This document shows positions 55,815 to 64,000 of a DNA stretch of 64,000 nucleotides, in pieces (positions within the stretch are counted from its first letter, which is position 1; every line of letters starts with the position of its first letter). The stretch comes from Nitrosomonas communis (GTDB lineage: Bacteria > Pseudomonadota > Gammaproteobacteria > Burkholderiales > Nitrosomonadaceae). The stretch is taken from positions 3,162,001-3,226,000 of the forward strand of contig NZ_CP011451.1 of the NCBI RefSeq assembly GCF_001007935.1, written 5' to 3'. The notes under the pieces were generated by a model, which was not told the DNA's origin, searched no databases, and saw only the letters and a list, made by a program, of their open reading frames with translations. The position numbers and the translations under genes are program-made.

Positions 55815-57752
55815 GTGGATAAGCCTGGCCCTTTGAAAGACCATCAGAGCGATAGTAACGATTGCGAAAAGTTTGATTACATCGTAATAGGCTCCGGTGC
55901 GGGTGGAGGACCGCTTGCTTGCAACCTGGCCATGGAAGGTTTCCGTGTATTGTTACTGGAAGCGGGTGGCGATGATGAGCCGTGTGATTATAAAGTCCCG
56001 GCATTTCATGCCCGCGCATCTGAAAATGAGGATCTTCGCTGGGATTACTTCGTGCGTCATTATGACGACAAAACTCAGCAAGAGCGGGATTATAAGTTTA
56101 GTAAAGAAAAAGATGGGGTGCTCTACCCTCGCTCAGGAACACTTGGTGGATGCACCGCACATAATGCTATGGTTCTGATGTATCCCCACAATAGTGATTG
56201 GGATTACATTGCAAAACTAATGAATGACCCAAGCTGGGATAGCCGAAATATGCAAAAGCACTTCCAGCGCTTGGAACGCTGTGAATATGTTCCAAGATGG
56301 AAAATCTGGAGTCATCATGGATTTGATGGCTGGTTGCCAACTAACCAAGCTAATCGCTGGATGCTATTGAAGGACAAAGTACTCACAAAACTGACGGTCG
56401 CTACCGTATTAGAATCCCGGCGCATGATGAATCCGCTAAAACGTTTTTTTCTAGGAATTCTGAAATTTATTATTCGCTTCGATCCCAATGATTGGCGTTT
56501 AATTCGCATTATTCCTGAAGGTTTATACAAAATTCCGTTAACTACTCAACACGGCAAGCGGGTGGGCGCCAGGGAGTACATCCTGCGGGTTCGTGAACAA
56601 TGCCCTGACAAATTGATCATAAGAACCCACTCATTGGTTCAACGTATTTTGCTCAACGAGCATAACAAAGCTTACGGTGTGGAGTACCGTGTAGGTGCTC
56701 ATCAATACCGCGCTGATCCTCGGCACAACGAGGCAGTTGTGTCCGAAGCAAAAACAGTTCGTGTGAAACACGAAGTCATTATAGCCGCTGGTGCTTTCAA
56801 TACCCCCCAACTGCTCATGCTATCCGGGATTGGTCCGCGGGAAGAGTTGGAAAAACATAAGATTGAGGTAAAAGTAGAATTGCCAGGTGTAGGAAAAAAT
56901 TTGCAGGATCGCTATGAAGTAGGAGTGGTAACAAAACTTAAAGAAGATATTCCCCTGATCAAAGGAATGAAATTACGCCCTCCTGAACCTGGAGAAGAAC
57001 CAGACCCACAATACGCCCAGTGGCTGCAGGAAAAAGGACCTTATACAACGAACGGTGCCACGATTGCCCTTATCACACGCTCCTCTTCTAAGCGTCCAAA
57101 TGGTGATCCGGATCTATTGATTTTTGGATTGCTCGGAAATTTTAGTGGATATTATCCAGGTTACTCTAATGACATTTGTAAGGAAAATAATCGCTATCCT
57201 AATGCTCTATGTAATAAGAATGGCGACCACTCTGATACTTGCAAAGAAAATATCTTTACCTGGGCCATTCTTAAAGCGCACACCAGCAACACAGGCGCAG
57301 TTACCTTGCGGTCTAACGATCCACGCGATGTTCCTGACATTCATTTCAATTACTTTCCTGAAGACCTAGAGGGCAACGATGGTAAGAAAGATTTAGATTC
57401 AGTAGCTGAGGGAGTAGAAAGTGTCCGTAACATCATTGGACATTGCAGAGATTTAATTGACGAGGAGATTCTTCCAGGCACAAAAGTCAGAAGCCGCGAT
57501 GAAATCCGTCAATTCATTAAAGATCAAGCTTGGGGGCATCATGCCTCCTGTACCTGTAAAATGGGACCAGAAAGCGATGAAATGGCAGTCGTTGATAACC
57601 GGTTTCAGGTTTATGGCACGAGTAACTTGCGCATCGTAGATGCTTCGATATTCCCTAAAATACCCGGTTTCTTTATTGTATCCGCTGTCTACATGATCAG
57701 CGAGAAAGCCAGTGAAATTATCATTGAAGATGCGAGAAAGCGTGCTTCATAA
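55815..57752 (+). CDS. GMC family flavoprotein oxidoreductase
   Basis: The 645-residue FAD enzyme has the Rossmann motif YIVIGSGAGGGPLACNLA (residues about 21-38), the GMC signatures SGTLGGCTAHNAMV and AAGAFNTPQLLMLSGIGP, and the C-terminal catalytic His around residue 575 (WGHHASCTCKMGP). It oxidises alcohols or related groups; the substrate is unknown, and fatty alcohols or hydroxy fatty acids fit the neighbourhood. There is no signal peptide. The start is GTG at 55815 with GGAG before it. It is convergent with the alpha-dioxygenase-like gene and follows the cytochrome gene, a plausible electron partner. Confidence 0.92.
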   Translation: MDKPGPLKDHQSDSNDCEKFDYIVIGSGAGGGPLACNLAMEGFRVLLLEAGGDDEPCDYKVPAFHARASENEDLRWDYFVRHYDDKTQQERDYKFSKEKDGVLYPRSGTLGGCTAHNAMVLMYPHNSDWDYIAKLMNDPSWDSRNMQKHFQRLERCEYVPRWKIWSHHGFDGWLPTNQANRWMLLKDKVLTKLTVATVLESRRMMNPLKRFFLGILKFIIRFDPNDWRLIRIIPEGLYKIPLTTQHGKRVGAREYILRVREQCPDKLIIRTHSLVQRILLNEHNKAYGVEYRVGAHQYRADPRHNEAVVSEAKTVRVKHEVIIAAGAFNTPQLLMLSGIGPREELEKHKIEVKVELPGVGKNLQDRYEVGVVTKLKEDIPLIKGMKLRPPEPGEEPDPQYAQWLQEKGPYTTNGATIALITRSSSKRPNGDPDLLIFGLLGNFSGYYPGYSNDICKENNRYPNALCNKNGDHSDTCKENIFTWAILKAHTSNTGAVTLRSNDPRDVPDIHFNYFPEDLEGNDGKKDLDSVAEGVESVRNIIGHCRDLIDEEILPGTKVRSRDEIRQFIKDQAWGHHASCTCKMGPESDEMAVVDNRFQVYGTSNLRIVDASIFPKIPGFFIVSAVYMISEKASEIIIEDARKRAS

Positions 57753-57774
57753 CTTTTTTACATGCACATAGGGA

Positions 57775-60693
57775 TTACTTAGCGAACGCGCTATCCCCCT
57801 CAGCACCACGCCGAGGTTCCCATTCGGTGCTGTAATATTTCCCCCGATCTCGCGCCCAAGGATCAAATACATTCATTACTCCTGCGAGTTCATCTTCCAG
57901 TTCTGGTAACGTTCTCAGAAGAACACGCTTTAAAGGAGAGACCGGCTGTTGATGACCATTCGACATCCCCTGCTCCATCTTTTCCAGACCCGGCCCATTG
58001 TGCATTACCCACTCGACTCCAAGAGTGCTATAGAATTCCGGGCGAAAACTTGATGTAAAAAAGCGGTCGCTGAAAAGTCTGCGTGAAGCATTGAGAATGA
58101 ACACAACAAATTGAGTTTCTGAAATAGCAAAACCATGCGGCCGCTTGAATTCCGCCAACCAGCCAACCATCGTATCCACATCCTCAATATTGTCAATGAG
58201 GCTGCCGTTTGGATGCCCTAAACAATCATTGATGGGTGAGTTATCGTTGTTCAGTTGAGCATTTGTAATCTGTTTGGATTCATCACAGCGGTGCTGCCCG
58301 TATACCTCGCGCAACGTCTTCACAAGCTGCTCCTGCTCGCGCCGAGCGGGAGAATCCTCGGGCAAACGCGGATCGATAAAGTCTTCAAAACGAGTCAGCT
58401 GCTTTAACCCGTACTGTCGGCGAAACTCGTTATAACGCGGAATACCTCGTTCCCGATCGCGAAGGAGGTCGAGTGCGGCAATATCAATCTGTTGTGTGAA
58501 CGATTGCAAATGCGGCATCTTCAGGTTTTGCAAAAACTGCGGATGGTTCTGAAGCGTCAGCTCTCCCGCCCGCTGGCGGCCCATGCTGAGCGCCCAATTC
58601 GCCAAGCCCTTCTGCCGTATCGCCTCAGTTGCTTTTCCGCGAAACGTATCAATAATAGGTATTTTTTGCTGAATGACATTCGGATCCTTATTCCATTCTC
58701 GGTATTCGATCAGATCCGGCAGCAAAGGATGCAACCGGTAAACGGTGACAAACTCTTCAGGAAAATTGAAAGGAGAGCCAAAATGGTTGACCCCGCCGTT
58801 GATGTCATCATCGCTGGAAAGTGTCCAGAGATCCTTCCTGCTGCGATCGACTAAAGAATAATAAGATGTTCCTTCATATCGGTGGTTACCTAGCCCGAAA
58901 ATGCCCGCTCCGACTGCAAAAACTGTATAGAGACTGTTGTTGGCAGCATCTACGTCATCAAGTTGGCGGATAATTTCTCTTAGCGCCTCAGATACCGCTG
59001 TATGTTCATGAAAAAGACCATGCCAATTAGCATTCATGCCCCGATACAATGGTTCATTATACAGCAGTTGCGTCGTCCATTCGATGGTATGGATCTTGGC
59101 TATTTCAGCAGAAACAACCAGCCGGGCAACATTAAACAACTCGTCCGGTGTAACATCTTGATAGTGAATAATAACCTCTGGTCTGCCTGGGTTTCTTAAA
59201 CCGCTGTCGGCATCGGGAGTTTTCGCTGCCTGCTTGTGGAACTCATCAACAAAAGCATTGTGCTCTCTCGCAAATACGTTGTGAAAGAAGCTCAGCCCGA
59301 AAGACCAGTTATCGGGGAAAGCGGTAGATTCCTGACCTGACCATTCTGGTTTGATGGGATCGCTAGCGTCGAAGATCGGCAAGTATCCACCCTTATCTCC
59401 CTCACCTCCCCCCTCTCTCACCGGCACCAGCAGTATCTTGGCTGGATCTCCGGGATCTCGCTTCACTCGTTGACTAGATCGTTTATCATAGCCATACAGT
59501 TGTGAAGCATCCCACCAGGCTGTCACATGATTGCGTGTGGTCTTCGGTGCGCGTGTGAGGTAGGTTCGATCGTTATGCATAAACGATTCGGGCGGCGTAT
59601 CGTCAGCAACAGGCGCAACATTGATTTTGTCATCCGGCCGACAGCCCAGTTGCGTGACCTCCTCCACCGTTAATGGTTGTTCGCTATTGTCGACCCGTTG
59701 AGTCGCACAACCAACTTTCATCCACTCTGGCTGACTGGATTCTTCATCAACATGAGAAAACCAATCATGGGTCATGAATTGAATCCAAAAAGCTGCCAGC
59801 ACATTAAAGGTTGGAGCCTTTTTGTAATCACACTCGGCTTCTTCAGGGCTGTTGAGCAAGCCGTAACCGTTCTGGCATTTGTCAGGGTGAGATTGCATAC
59901 GTGTCAATATTTTCCGGCTAATCACCTGTGGATCGGGCTTCAGCAAGGCTAATCGTTCGCCATGGCGATTTCTGGTCAATTCGTGGAGGCCCAGGTCAGG
60001 GAAAGTCGTGTCAAACTGAACGTTGCGCGCAAAGAGCTGATGAGTTGAACCCATCAATGGGTTGTAAATATCATTGCAGATGCCAGTAACAGTGCGAAAA
60101 CGGATTAAATCACCCCTGCAGACTTGTTTTTGCTCACTCTCCACATCCTGATAATTGAGATGAGTTGGCGGCAACTGCATTTCTGGCCAGGCTTGCAACA
60201 TGGGACCCGCCTTACCATCACGGCCTGTGATATAAGCCTGGTAAGTTCCATTATTGTCGAAAAGATTGAACTTGATGAGTTCAATGCGTTGTAACTCTAG
60301 TTCATAGAGTGCACCATTGATACCGCGCGCATTGGGGCCGAAAAATGTGCCATCTAGTAAAGTAAGCGGGAATAGTGACAAGCCATCACCTGTAGCCCAG
60401 AAATTTGGCCAATCCAGCCAGGGGCTCTGGTTGAGCGTAACGGCACGATCTCCACCAAGACAATGCGCCCGCTTTTCTGGAACCTTGCCAAGAAAACGCT
60501 GCTCTCTGGTTTGTGCCACATGCTGAATATCACCTTGCAGGAGAATCTCAAAACAGGAGAGCTCAGAATTCCAAGTATTGCAGCCACTGAGCAGAAGCAG
60601 ACCTGCCATTGCAGAAAGCAGCGATGAGCGGCAACATCTGAAGTAGGGATAAATCAAATAATAATTACTACGATCATGAAAGCAAGTATCCAT
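57775..60693 (-). CDS. Heme peroxidase of the alpha-dioxygenase/cyclooxygenase superfamily, lipoprotein
   Basis: The 972-residue protein starts with a lipoprotein-type signal (lipobox LLSGC, Cys38). It belongs to the animal heme peroxidase superfamily and most resembles plant alpha-dioxygenases. The distal heme His is H309 in QFMTHDW, AKIHTIEWT (532-540) matches the alpha-DOX block, and EFVTVYRLHPLLPD (647-660) carries the radical-forming Tyr652 and proximal His655 in the spacing Y-x-x-H of cyclooxygenase and alpha-DOX. Both the Tyr and the heme ligands are kept, so fatty acid dioxygenation is plausible. N-terminal residues about 45-295 are an extra unrecognised region. It would act in the periplasm, anchored to a membrane. 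Confidence 0.82.
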   Translation of the reverse strand: MDTCFHDRSNYYLIYPYFRCCRSSLLSAMAGLLLLSGCNTWNSELSCFEILLQGDIQHVAQTREQRFLGKVPEKRAHCLGGDRAVTLNQSPWLDWPNFWATGDGLSLFPLTLLDGTFFGPNARGINGALYELELQRIELIKFNLFDNNGTYQAYITGRDGKAGPMLQAWPEMQLPPTHLNYQDVESEQKQVCRGDLIRFRTVTGICNDIYNPLMGSTHQLFARNVQFDTTFPDLGLHELTRNRHGERLALLKPDPQVISRKILTRMQSHPDKCQNGYGLLNSPEEAECDYKKAPTFNVLAAFWIQFMTHDWFSHVDEESSQPEWMKVGCATQRVDNSEQPLTVEEVTQLGCRPDDKINVAPVADDTPPESFMHNDRTYLTRAPKTTRNHVTAWWDASQLYGYDKRSSQRVKRDPGDPAKILLVPVREGGGEGDKGGYLPIFDASDPIKPEWSGQESTAFPDNWSFGLSFFHNVFAREHNAFVDEFHKQAAKTPDADSGLRNPGRPEVIIHYQDVTPDELFNVARLVVSAEIAKIHTIEWTTQLLYNEPLYRGMNANWHGLFHEHTAVSEALREIIRQLDDVDAANNSLYTVFAVGAGIFGLGNHRYEGTSYYSLVDRSRKDLWTLSSDDDINGGVNHFGSPFNFPEEFVTVYRLHPLLPDLIEYREWNKDPNVIQQKIPIIDTFRGKATEAIRQKGLANWALSMGRQRAGELTLQNHPQFLQNLKMPHLQSFTQQIDIAALDLLRDRERGIPRYNEFRRQYGLKQLTRFEDFIDPRLPEDSPARREQEQLVKTLREVYGQHRCDESKQITNAQLNNDNSPINDCLGHPNGSLIDNIEDVDTMVGWLAEFKRPHGFAISETQFVVFILNASRRLFSDRFFTSSFRPEFYSTLGVEWVMHNGPGLEKMEQGMSNGHQQPVSPLKRVLLRTLPELEDELAGVMNVFDPWARDRGKYYSTEWEPRRGAEGDSAFAK

Positions 60694-60860
60694 TCTCTCT
60701 TTTCCCTGACTGATTTTATTTAACCGTATTTCTAATTGCCGATTACGCTTAGAAATTCATTAGGATGTCTCCTCAAATGATATTGTTATTTGCATGGTTT
60801 ATGATTAATCCATCATAATGAATATAGTCAATGATTGAACGAACAAACAGCCTCTGCACC

Positions 60861-61697
60861 CTAAACCCAGGTTTGCCCATTTGTGTTCTGACCCGTGACC
60901 GCCATCGAACCAAAGGTGAGATTAGCACCCTTTTGATCGATGAAGCCAGCCCTAGCGCTTCTGCTATCATTTTCAAATTCATGTACCCCTCCGTGCATAG
61001 CCGTGGAATAATGACGGGAATAAACTTCTTTGTGCTAATCGCATAGCTGATTTCAGCTCCCAAAGTGCTCATTAACAGAAGGTAGGTTTTGTCTATTAAC
61101 CTGCATCGCCAGGGAGAGACTGTTCCCATCCTTATCAGTGGCAAGCGCACTTTTTTACTTTTTTCTTGGAAGCTTTTGATATCGATATGACATAATCGCC
61201 GCGAGCGTAACCGCGCAGACTCCAACCTGCCTTTTGCCAAGGTGTAACCCCCGCACACACTCGGAAAAAACGATCTGCATCATATTTGGCGGTAGCGTTG
61301 TTAAATGTGATGCTACTAGAACTTAAAACGCTCCGAGTGGATTCATAATTAACTAAAGCATGATCACCTGTTAAGCTCAGATAACTTGTTAGTTTGAGCG
61401 TATTATCTTCCTGTACTTTGCACTCCCACGCAGGAATAATTGCTGGCCTCGGTGGAATCCCCCATTATTGATGCATACCGATCACAATAACTTGGCCGGG
61501 CAGCAGACAACAGACTGCCAAAAGATCGTCAGCATTATTCAAAGCTTCTGGCGGTAGCTCATACGTCTTAGCTTTTTGATTTCCCAGAGAAGCTTTTTTA
61601 GGCTCACCCCCATCGTACTTATTTTATTAATTGCCATCCGCCAATCACTTCCAGAAGTAAAATAAGGTATAAATACATAGAATTTAATTAGTATCAT
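60861..61697 (-). pseudogene. Decayed gene of unknown function with several frameshifts and stops
   Basis: An ATG at 61697 with an AAGAGG site opens a short frame (MILIKFYVFIPYFTSGSDW...). A shifted frame then continues protein-like: YELPPEALNNADDLLAVCC, an in-frame TAA, then WECKVQEDNTLKLTSYLSL and CAGVTPWQKAGWSLRGYARG. A further shift at an A-rich run (near 61150) leads to ATDKDGNSLSLAMQVN, two more stops, and MHGGVHEFENDS ending at 60861. The open stretches are too long and too protein-like for chance, yet carry no intact start. The original was perhaps a secreted beta-rich protein; I do not recognise it. It lies between lipoxygenase and the alpha-dioxygenase-like gene. Confidence 0.5.
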
Positions 61698-61709
61698 AGC
61701 AGCCTCTTA

Positions 61710-63374
61710 TTAAACTGTTACACCATTTGGGATGGACCTTGGATTCATGCGATCATAAGCGACGAAACGCTTACTATTTCTTTGATCGATTTCCCTTTCT
61801 ATTTCTTTTAGCCGATTTCTGAACCGTTTTATTACATCGCACGCTGGTGGATCGAATTGCCGTAATGGATATTGACCAATACGGTTGACAGTAAAATTCG
61901 TCTGGAAATAGGTCCATGTTTGCGAATAAGCAGCTCGAAATGCTGGTTGAAACTTCAATAGCCCAGCCTCATCCATTTCAGTGCATTTTCCCGTCGGGGG
62001 TGGCACATAAGCCGCATGCGGCATATTGGGAACAAACCCCGGATATTTATATTGGTTGAAATGAATGCTCGAATGAAAAGCAGTGCATAGAAAAATAATA
62101 TGACCAAGCGTCTCAGCCAGCTCTTGTTTGGATTCAAATTTAGCAGGAAACCCGGGTATCCTACCGCGATCTTGTGCACTGATGTCATTGGCCCATGCCT
62201 GGATTTCGTAGTCTTCACTCACATCTGCATCAGAACGGTAATAGACATCTACATAGTCTCTAATAAAACTTTGAATGGCATTCCATAACAACATACCGTC
62301 ATCACGGTAGGGATAAAAAAGATCAGGGTTATCTACTTCCCGGCTTGCTATATCATCAGGAAAGGCAGATGCTCTAAAGTTAAAGCTCGTCATGCCATTG
62401 GCCATGCACTGGGTGGTCGCTTCATAGTCCCCAGCAAATAACTCACCAAACCGTCCAGGACGCCCTTTTTGATCCTTTAGGAAAGTATGCTGATGATTCA
62501 CATTAAGGGTATGTTGCAGATGTGGATTTAACAGAACAGAGAGTGGGTGGGATTTATATAGCTGCCTGCGTGAGGCCATGATAATAGCTTCCATGACATA
62601 ATGAATCCGGGTAGCATGGGTATATAGAATATGGTGGTTACCGTCTGCGACTTGGGCAAACAGTTTTGCTACCAGCCAGAGGTTGCCGTCCCTTGCGGTA
62701 TAAATTGGATTATCAAACTTAGAATCTTGATATAGCTGTATGGCGATCGGTCGCAACATACCATCTGATTGCATAAATAACACCACTATCGGAGTGGTAG
62801 TATATTGTTTACGTCCGCCATCAATATGCCCGGGGTTTTGCTGCAATATATCCAACACTGCATAATCCAGGACGTACATGCGCTTCTGTTCGATGGCTGT
62901 CGCATAGTCAATTTCCTTAATGTATTCAACAAAAATGCGCTGGATTTCAGATTCTGTCAGTTTTTCTGGAAGAGAATGCCGAGAAGTCACAGCGCGCAAT
63001 ACAACAGGATTTACTCCAATGACACGCTGCAAACCAAATATCAGATCTTGTTGAAAATTATTAACCAGATCGGGATTCGGCGGGCTAAACGGATAAAAAA
63101 CATAGTCTTGATAACTTTCCATGGGCTTGCCGAATAAGTGGCGCAAATAAGTAACTGCTAAGCTTGGCAAGCTTGGAATCAAGCGTAACAGATTTAGTCC
63201 TCCCCGCAGCCAATATCCAAGCCCCGGTATTTCCCGATACGGTAATTTACGCACGACAGCGATCGTATTGGCATACTCATAGGCATACTGATATTGAGCT
63301 TGCCTTTCCAGAAGATAATTTTTCCGATTTTCTACTTTACGTCTATTGTCTTCATGTTGTGGTAGCTTATTCAT
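61710..63374 (-). CDS. Lipoxygenase without PLAT domain
   Basis: This 554-residue protein is a compact lipoxygenase. The iron ligands align as H248 and H253 (NHHILYTH), H434 and H438 (AFHSSIHFNQY; Asn is frequent at the last place, His as in mammalian 15-LOX) and the C-terminal carboxylate, here Val554 (IPNGVTV) where Ile is usual. Support comes from ASRRQLYKSHPLSVLLNPH and QYKYPGFVPNMP. Lipoxygenases add O2 to polyunsaturated fatty acids to form hydroperoxides. There is no N-terminal PLAT lipid-binding domain or signal peptide, so it appears cytoplasmic. It is 74 bp after the cyclooxygenase-like gene on the same strand. Confidence 0.9.
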   Translation of the reverse strand: MNKLPQHEDNRRKVENRKNYLLERQAQYQYAYEYANTIAVVRKLPYREIPGLGYWLRGGLNLLRLIPSLPSLAVTYLRHLFGKPMESYQDYVFYPFSPPNPDLVNNFQQDLIFGLQRVIGVNPVVLRAVTSRHSLPEKLTESEIQRIFVEYIKEIDYATAIEQKRMYVLDYAVLDILQQNPGHIDGGRKQYTTTPIVVLFMQSDGMLRPIAIQLYQDSKFDNPIYTARDGNLWLVAKLFAQVADGNHHILYTHATRIHYVMEAIIMASRRQLYKSHPLSVLLNPHLQHTLNVNHQHTFLKDQKGRPGRFGELFAGDYEATTQCMANGMTSFNFRASAFPDDIASREVDNPDLFYPYRDDGMLLWNAIQSFIRDYVDVYYRSDADVSEDYEIQAWANDISAQDRGRIPGFPAKFESKQELAETLGHIIFLCTAFHSSIHFNQYKYPGFVPNMPHAAYVPPPTGKCTEMDEAGLLKFQPAFRAAYSQTWTYFQTNFTVNRIGQYPLRQFDPPACDVIKRFRNRLKEIEREIDQRNSKRFVAYDRMNPRSIPNGVTV

Positions 63375-63448
63375 TATACGGCGCTCCTTTACATAAAATA
63401 AAATCCGTCCGGTTTCGCTATTACTTCCACATTTAAGTTAAAAATCAA

Positions 63449-64000
63449 TTAGCTCTCTGATGGCACAGTGGATGTTCTGAAGCTTGCAACGACCGTGTCG
63501 CTATCCTTCACGTTACGTTTAACAATGTCTGCAAGCGAATTTGTTTCTTCGATGATCGATTGCCCAATTTTGGTAAATGTTTTTTCATTGAACACGTAGG
63601 TCGATACCAATGGATTGGTCAAGGCATGGGTAAATGCATCGTAACCAACCATACGTACCATAAGACGACCAAGACTAAAACCTTCATCATGATCTTCAGC
63701 AAAGATACCCACAAGCCATTCCAGATCATCGATCTGGTCATTATAGAGTTCCTTCAGTTCTCGCTGCAGTTCAGCATCTTCCGTTAATTCTTCAAAACTT
63801 CTCAAGCGCGGCATGCTAAATGTTTCGCGATAATCGTTGAATGATCGTAGTTTAGCCTGACGAGCCATCTCAACAGTGCGCTCCATGATGCTTCGATTAT
63901 CATCGCCAATAGGCAGTGGATGGAAAAAGAAACGATGGGTATTGTAAAGACCAACACGACCGGCTCTTTGCCTCGAAGCAGCTGTTATTAATGGCCCAAT
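63449..64000 (-). CDS. Cyclooxygenase-like heme peroxidase, C-terminal part (cut by window edge)
   Basis: The frame is open from the stop at 63449 to the last base (183 codons), so the N-terminal and catalytic parts lie outside. The visible part matches the C-terminal region of prostaglandin synthase-like peroxidases: ITAASRQRAGRVGLYNTHRF, LRSFNDYRETFSMPRLRSFEEL, LKELYNDQIDDLEWLVGIFAED, ALTNPLVSTYVFNEKTFTKIG and NTLADIVKRN-like ending. The internal ATG at 63886 is not the start because the similarity continues upstream of it. Whether the catalytic Tyr and heme ligands are present cannot be seen here. It is the first gene seen in a unit leading into lipoxygenase. Confidence 0.8.
   Translation of the reverse strand: MGPLITAASRQRAGRVGLYNTHRFFFHPLPIGDDNRSIMERTVEMARQAKLRSFNDYRETFSMPRLRSFEELTEDAELQRELKELYNDQIDDLEWLVGIFAEDHDEGFSLGRLMVRMVGYDAFTHALTNPLVSTYVFNEKTFTKIGQSIIEETNSLADIVKRNVKDSDTVVASFRTSTVPSES

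Noticed and set aside
60773..61258. 161-codon minus-strand frame
   Set aside because: It crosses the decayed gene in a frame that lacks the protein-like segments seen in the other two frames, and it has no ribosome site.
63449..63886. Small separate gene starting at the ATG 63886
   Set aside because: The frame and the cyclooxygenase-like similarity continue upstream to the window edge, so the ATG is internal.

Overview
The window looks like chromosome from a betaproteobacterium close to Nitrosomonas (ammonia oxidiser). This rests on recalled protein similarity of the housekeeping genes (purEKC, hisGD, greB, sodB, sbp/cysTWA/cysB), the moderate GC content and the short HisZ-dependent form of HisG. 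The genus is an inference and no ammonia-oxidation gene lies in the window. I see no rRNA, tRNA, CRISPR array, transposase or integrase.

Layout. (1) 1-15815, mostly ordinary chromosome: the edge of a phospholipase-D lipoprotein, a thiopurine methyltransferase, an EVE protein, a TauE/SafE exporter, purC-purK-purE (minus strand), an orphan exbD, sodB-hisG-hisD-greB, an HDOD-REC-GGDEF regulator, a DUF2147 protein, a DegP-type protease and an HtpX-type peptidase. (2) 16186-35975, a dense conflict/defence island resembling animal cell-death and innate-immunity parts: a patatin phospholipase with a TRAFs-binding/TPR front end, a second TRAFs-binding protein, a pYEATS-TIR protein with a TIR-like partner, a SLATT membrane protein, a TIR protein coupled to an nSTAND ATPase with 14 almost identical WD40 blades, a signal-less subtilisin with P-domain, and a SIR2-TIR protein beside a second nSTAND-WD40 ATPase. 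(3) 36407-45476, a sulfate uptake operon: DUF2292, an alginate-export-type porin, sbp, DUF2325, two catalytically dead EAL proteins inserted by tandem duplication, cysT, cysW, cysA and cysB. (4) 45933-64000, a candidate oxylipin (oxidised fatty acid) island: a second patatin phospholipase, a catalase-related allene-oxide-synthase-like hemoprotein, a DyP peroxidase, two unknown proteins, a di-heme cytochrome c lipoprotein, a GMC oxidoreductase, an alpha-dioxygenase-like heme peroxidase lipoprotein, a decayed pseudogene, a lipoxygenase and the C-terminal part of a cyclooxygenase-like peroxidase that runs off the right edge.

Seven copies of a palindromic repeat of about 103 bp, with 20-bp inverted ends, sit only between genes and fall at the borders of the modules above. 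They are probably miniature non-autonomous elements or mobile terminator hairpins.

How the parts may work together (inference). In the conflict island the STAND-WD40 proteins would sense an invader and switch on coupled effectors: TIR for NAD+ loss, protease, SLATT for the membrane and patatin for lipids. In the last island the patatin would free fatty acids, lipoxygenase and dioxygenases would peroxidise them, and the catalase-related, DyP, GMC and cytochrome proteins would process the hydroperoxides. Two paralogous membrane-anchored patatins, one in each island, link the two.
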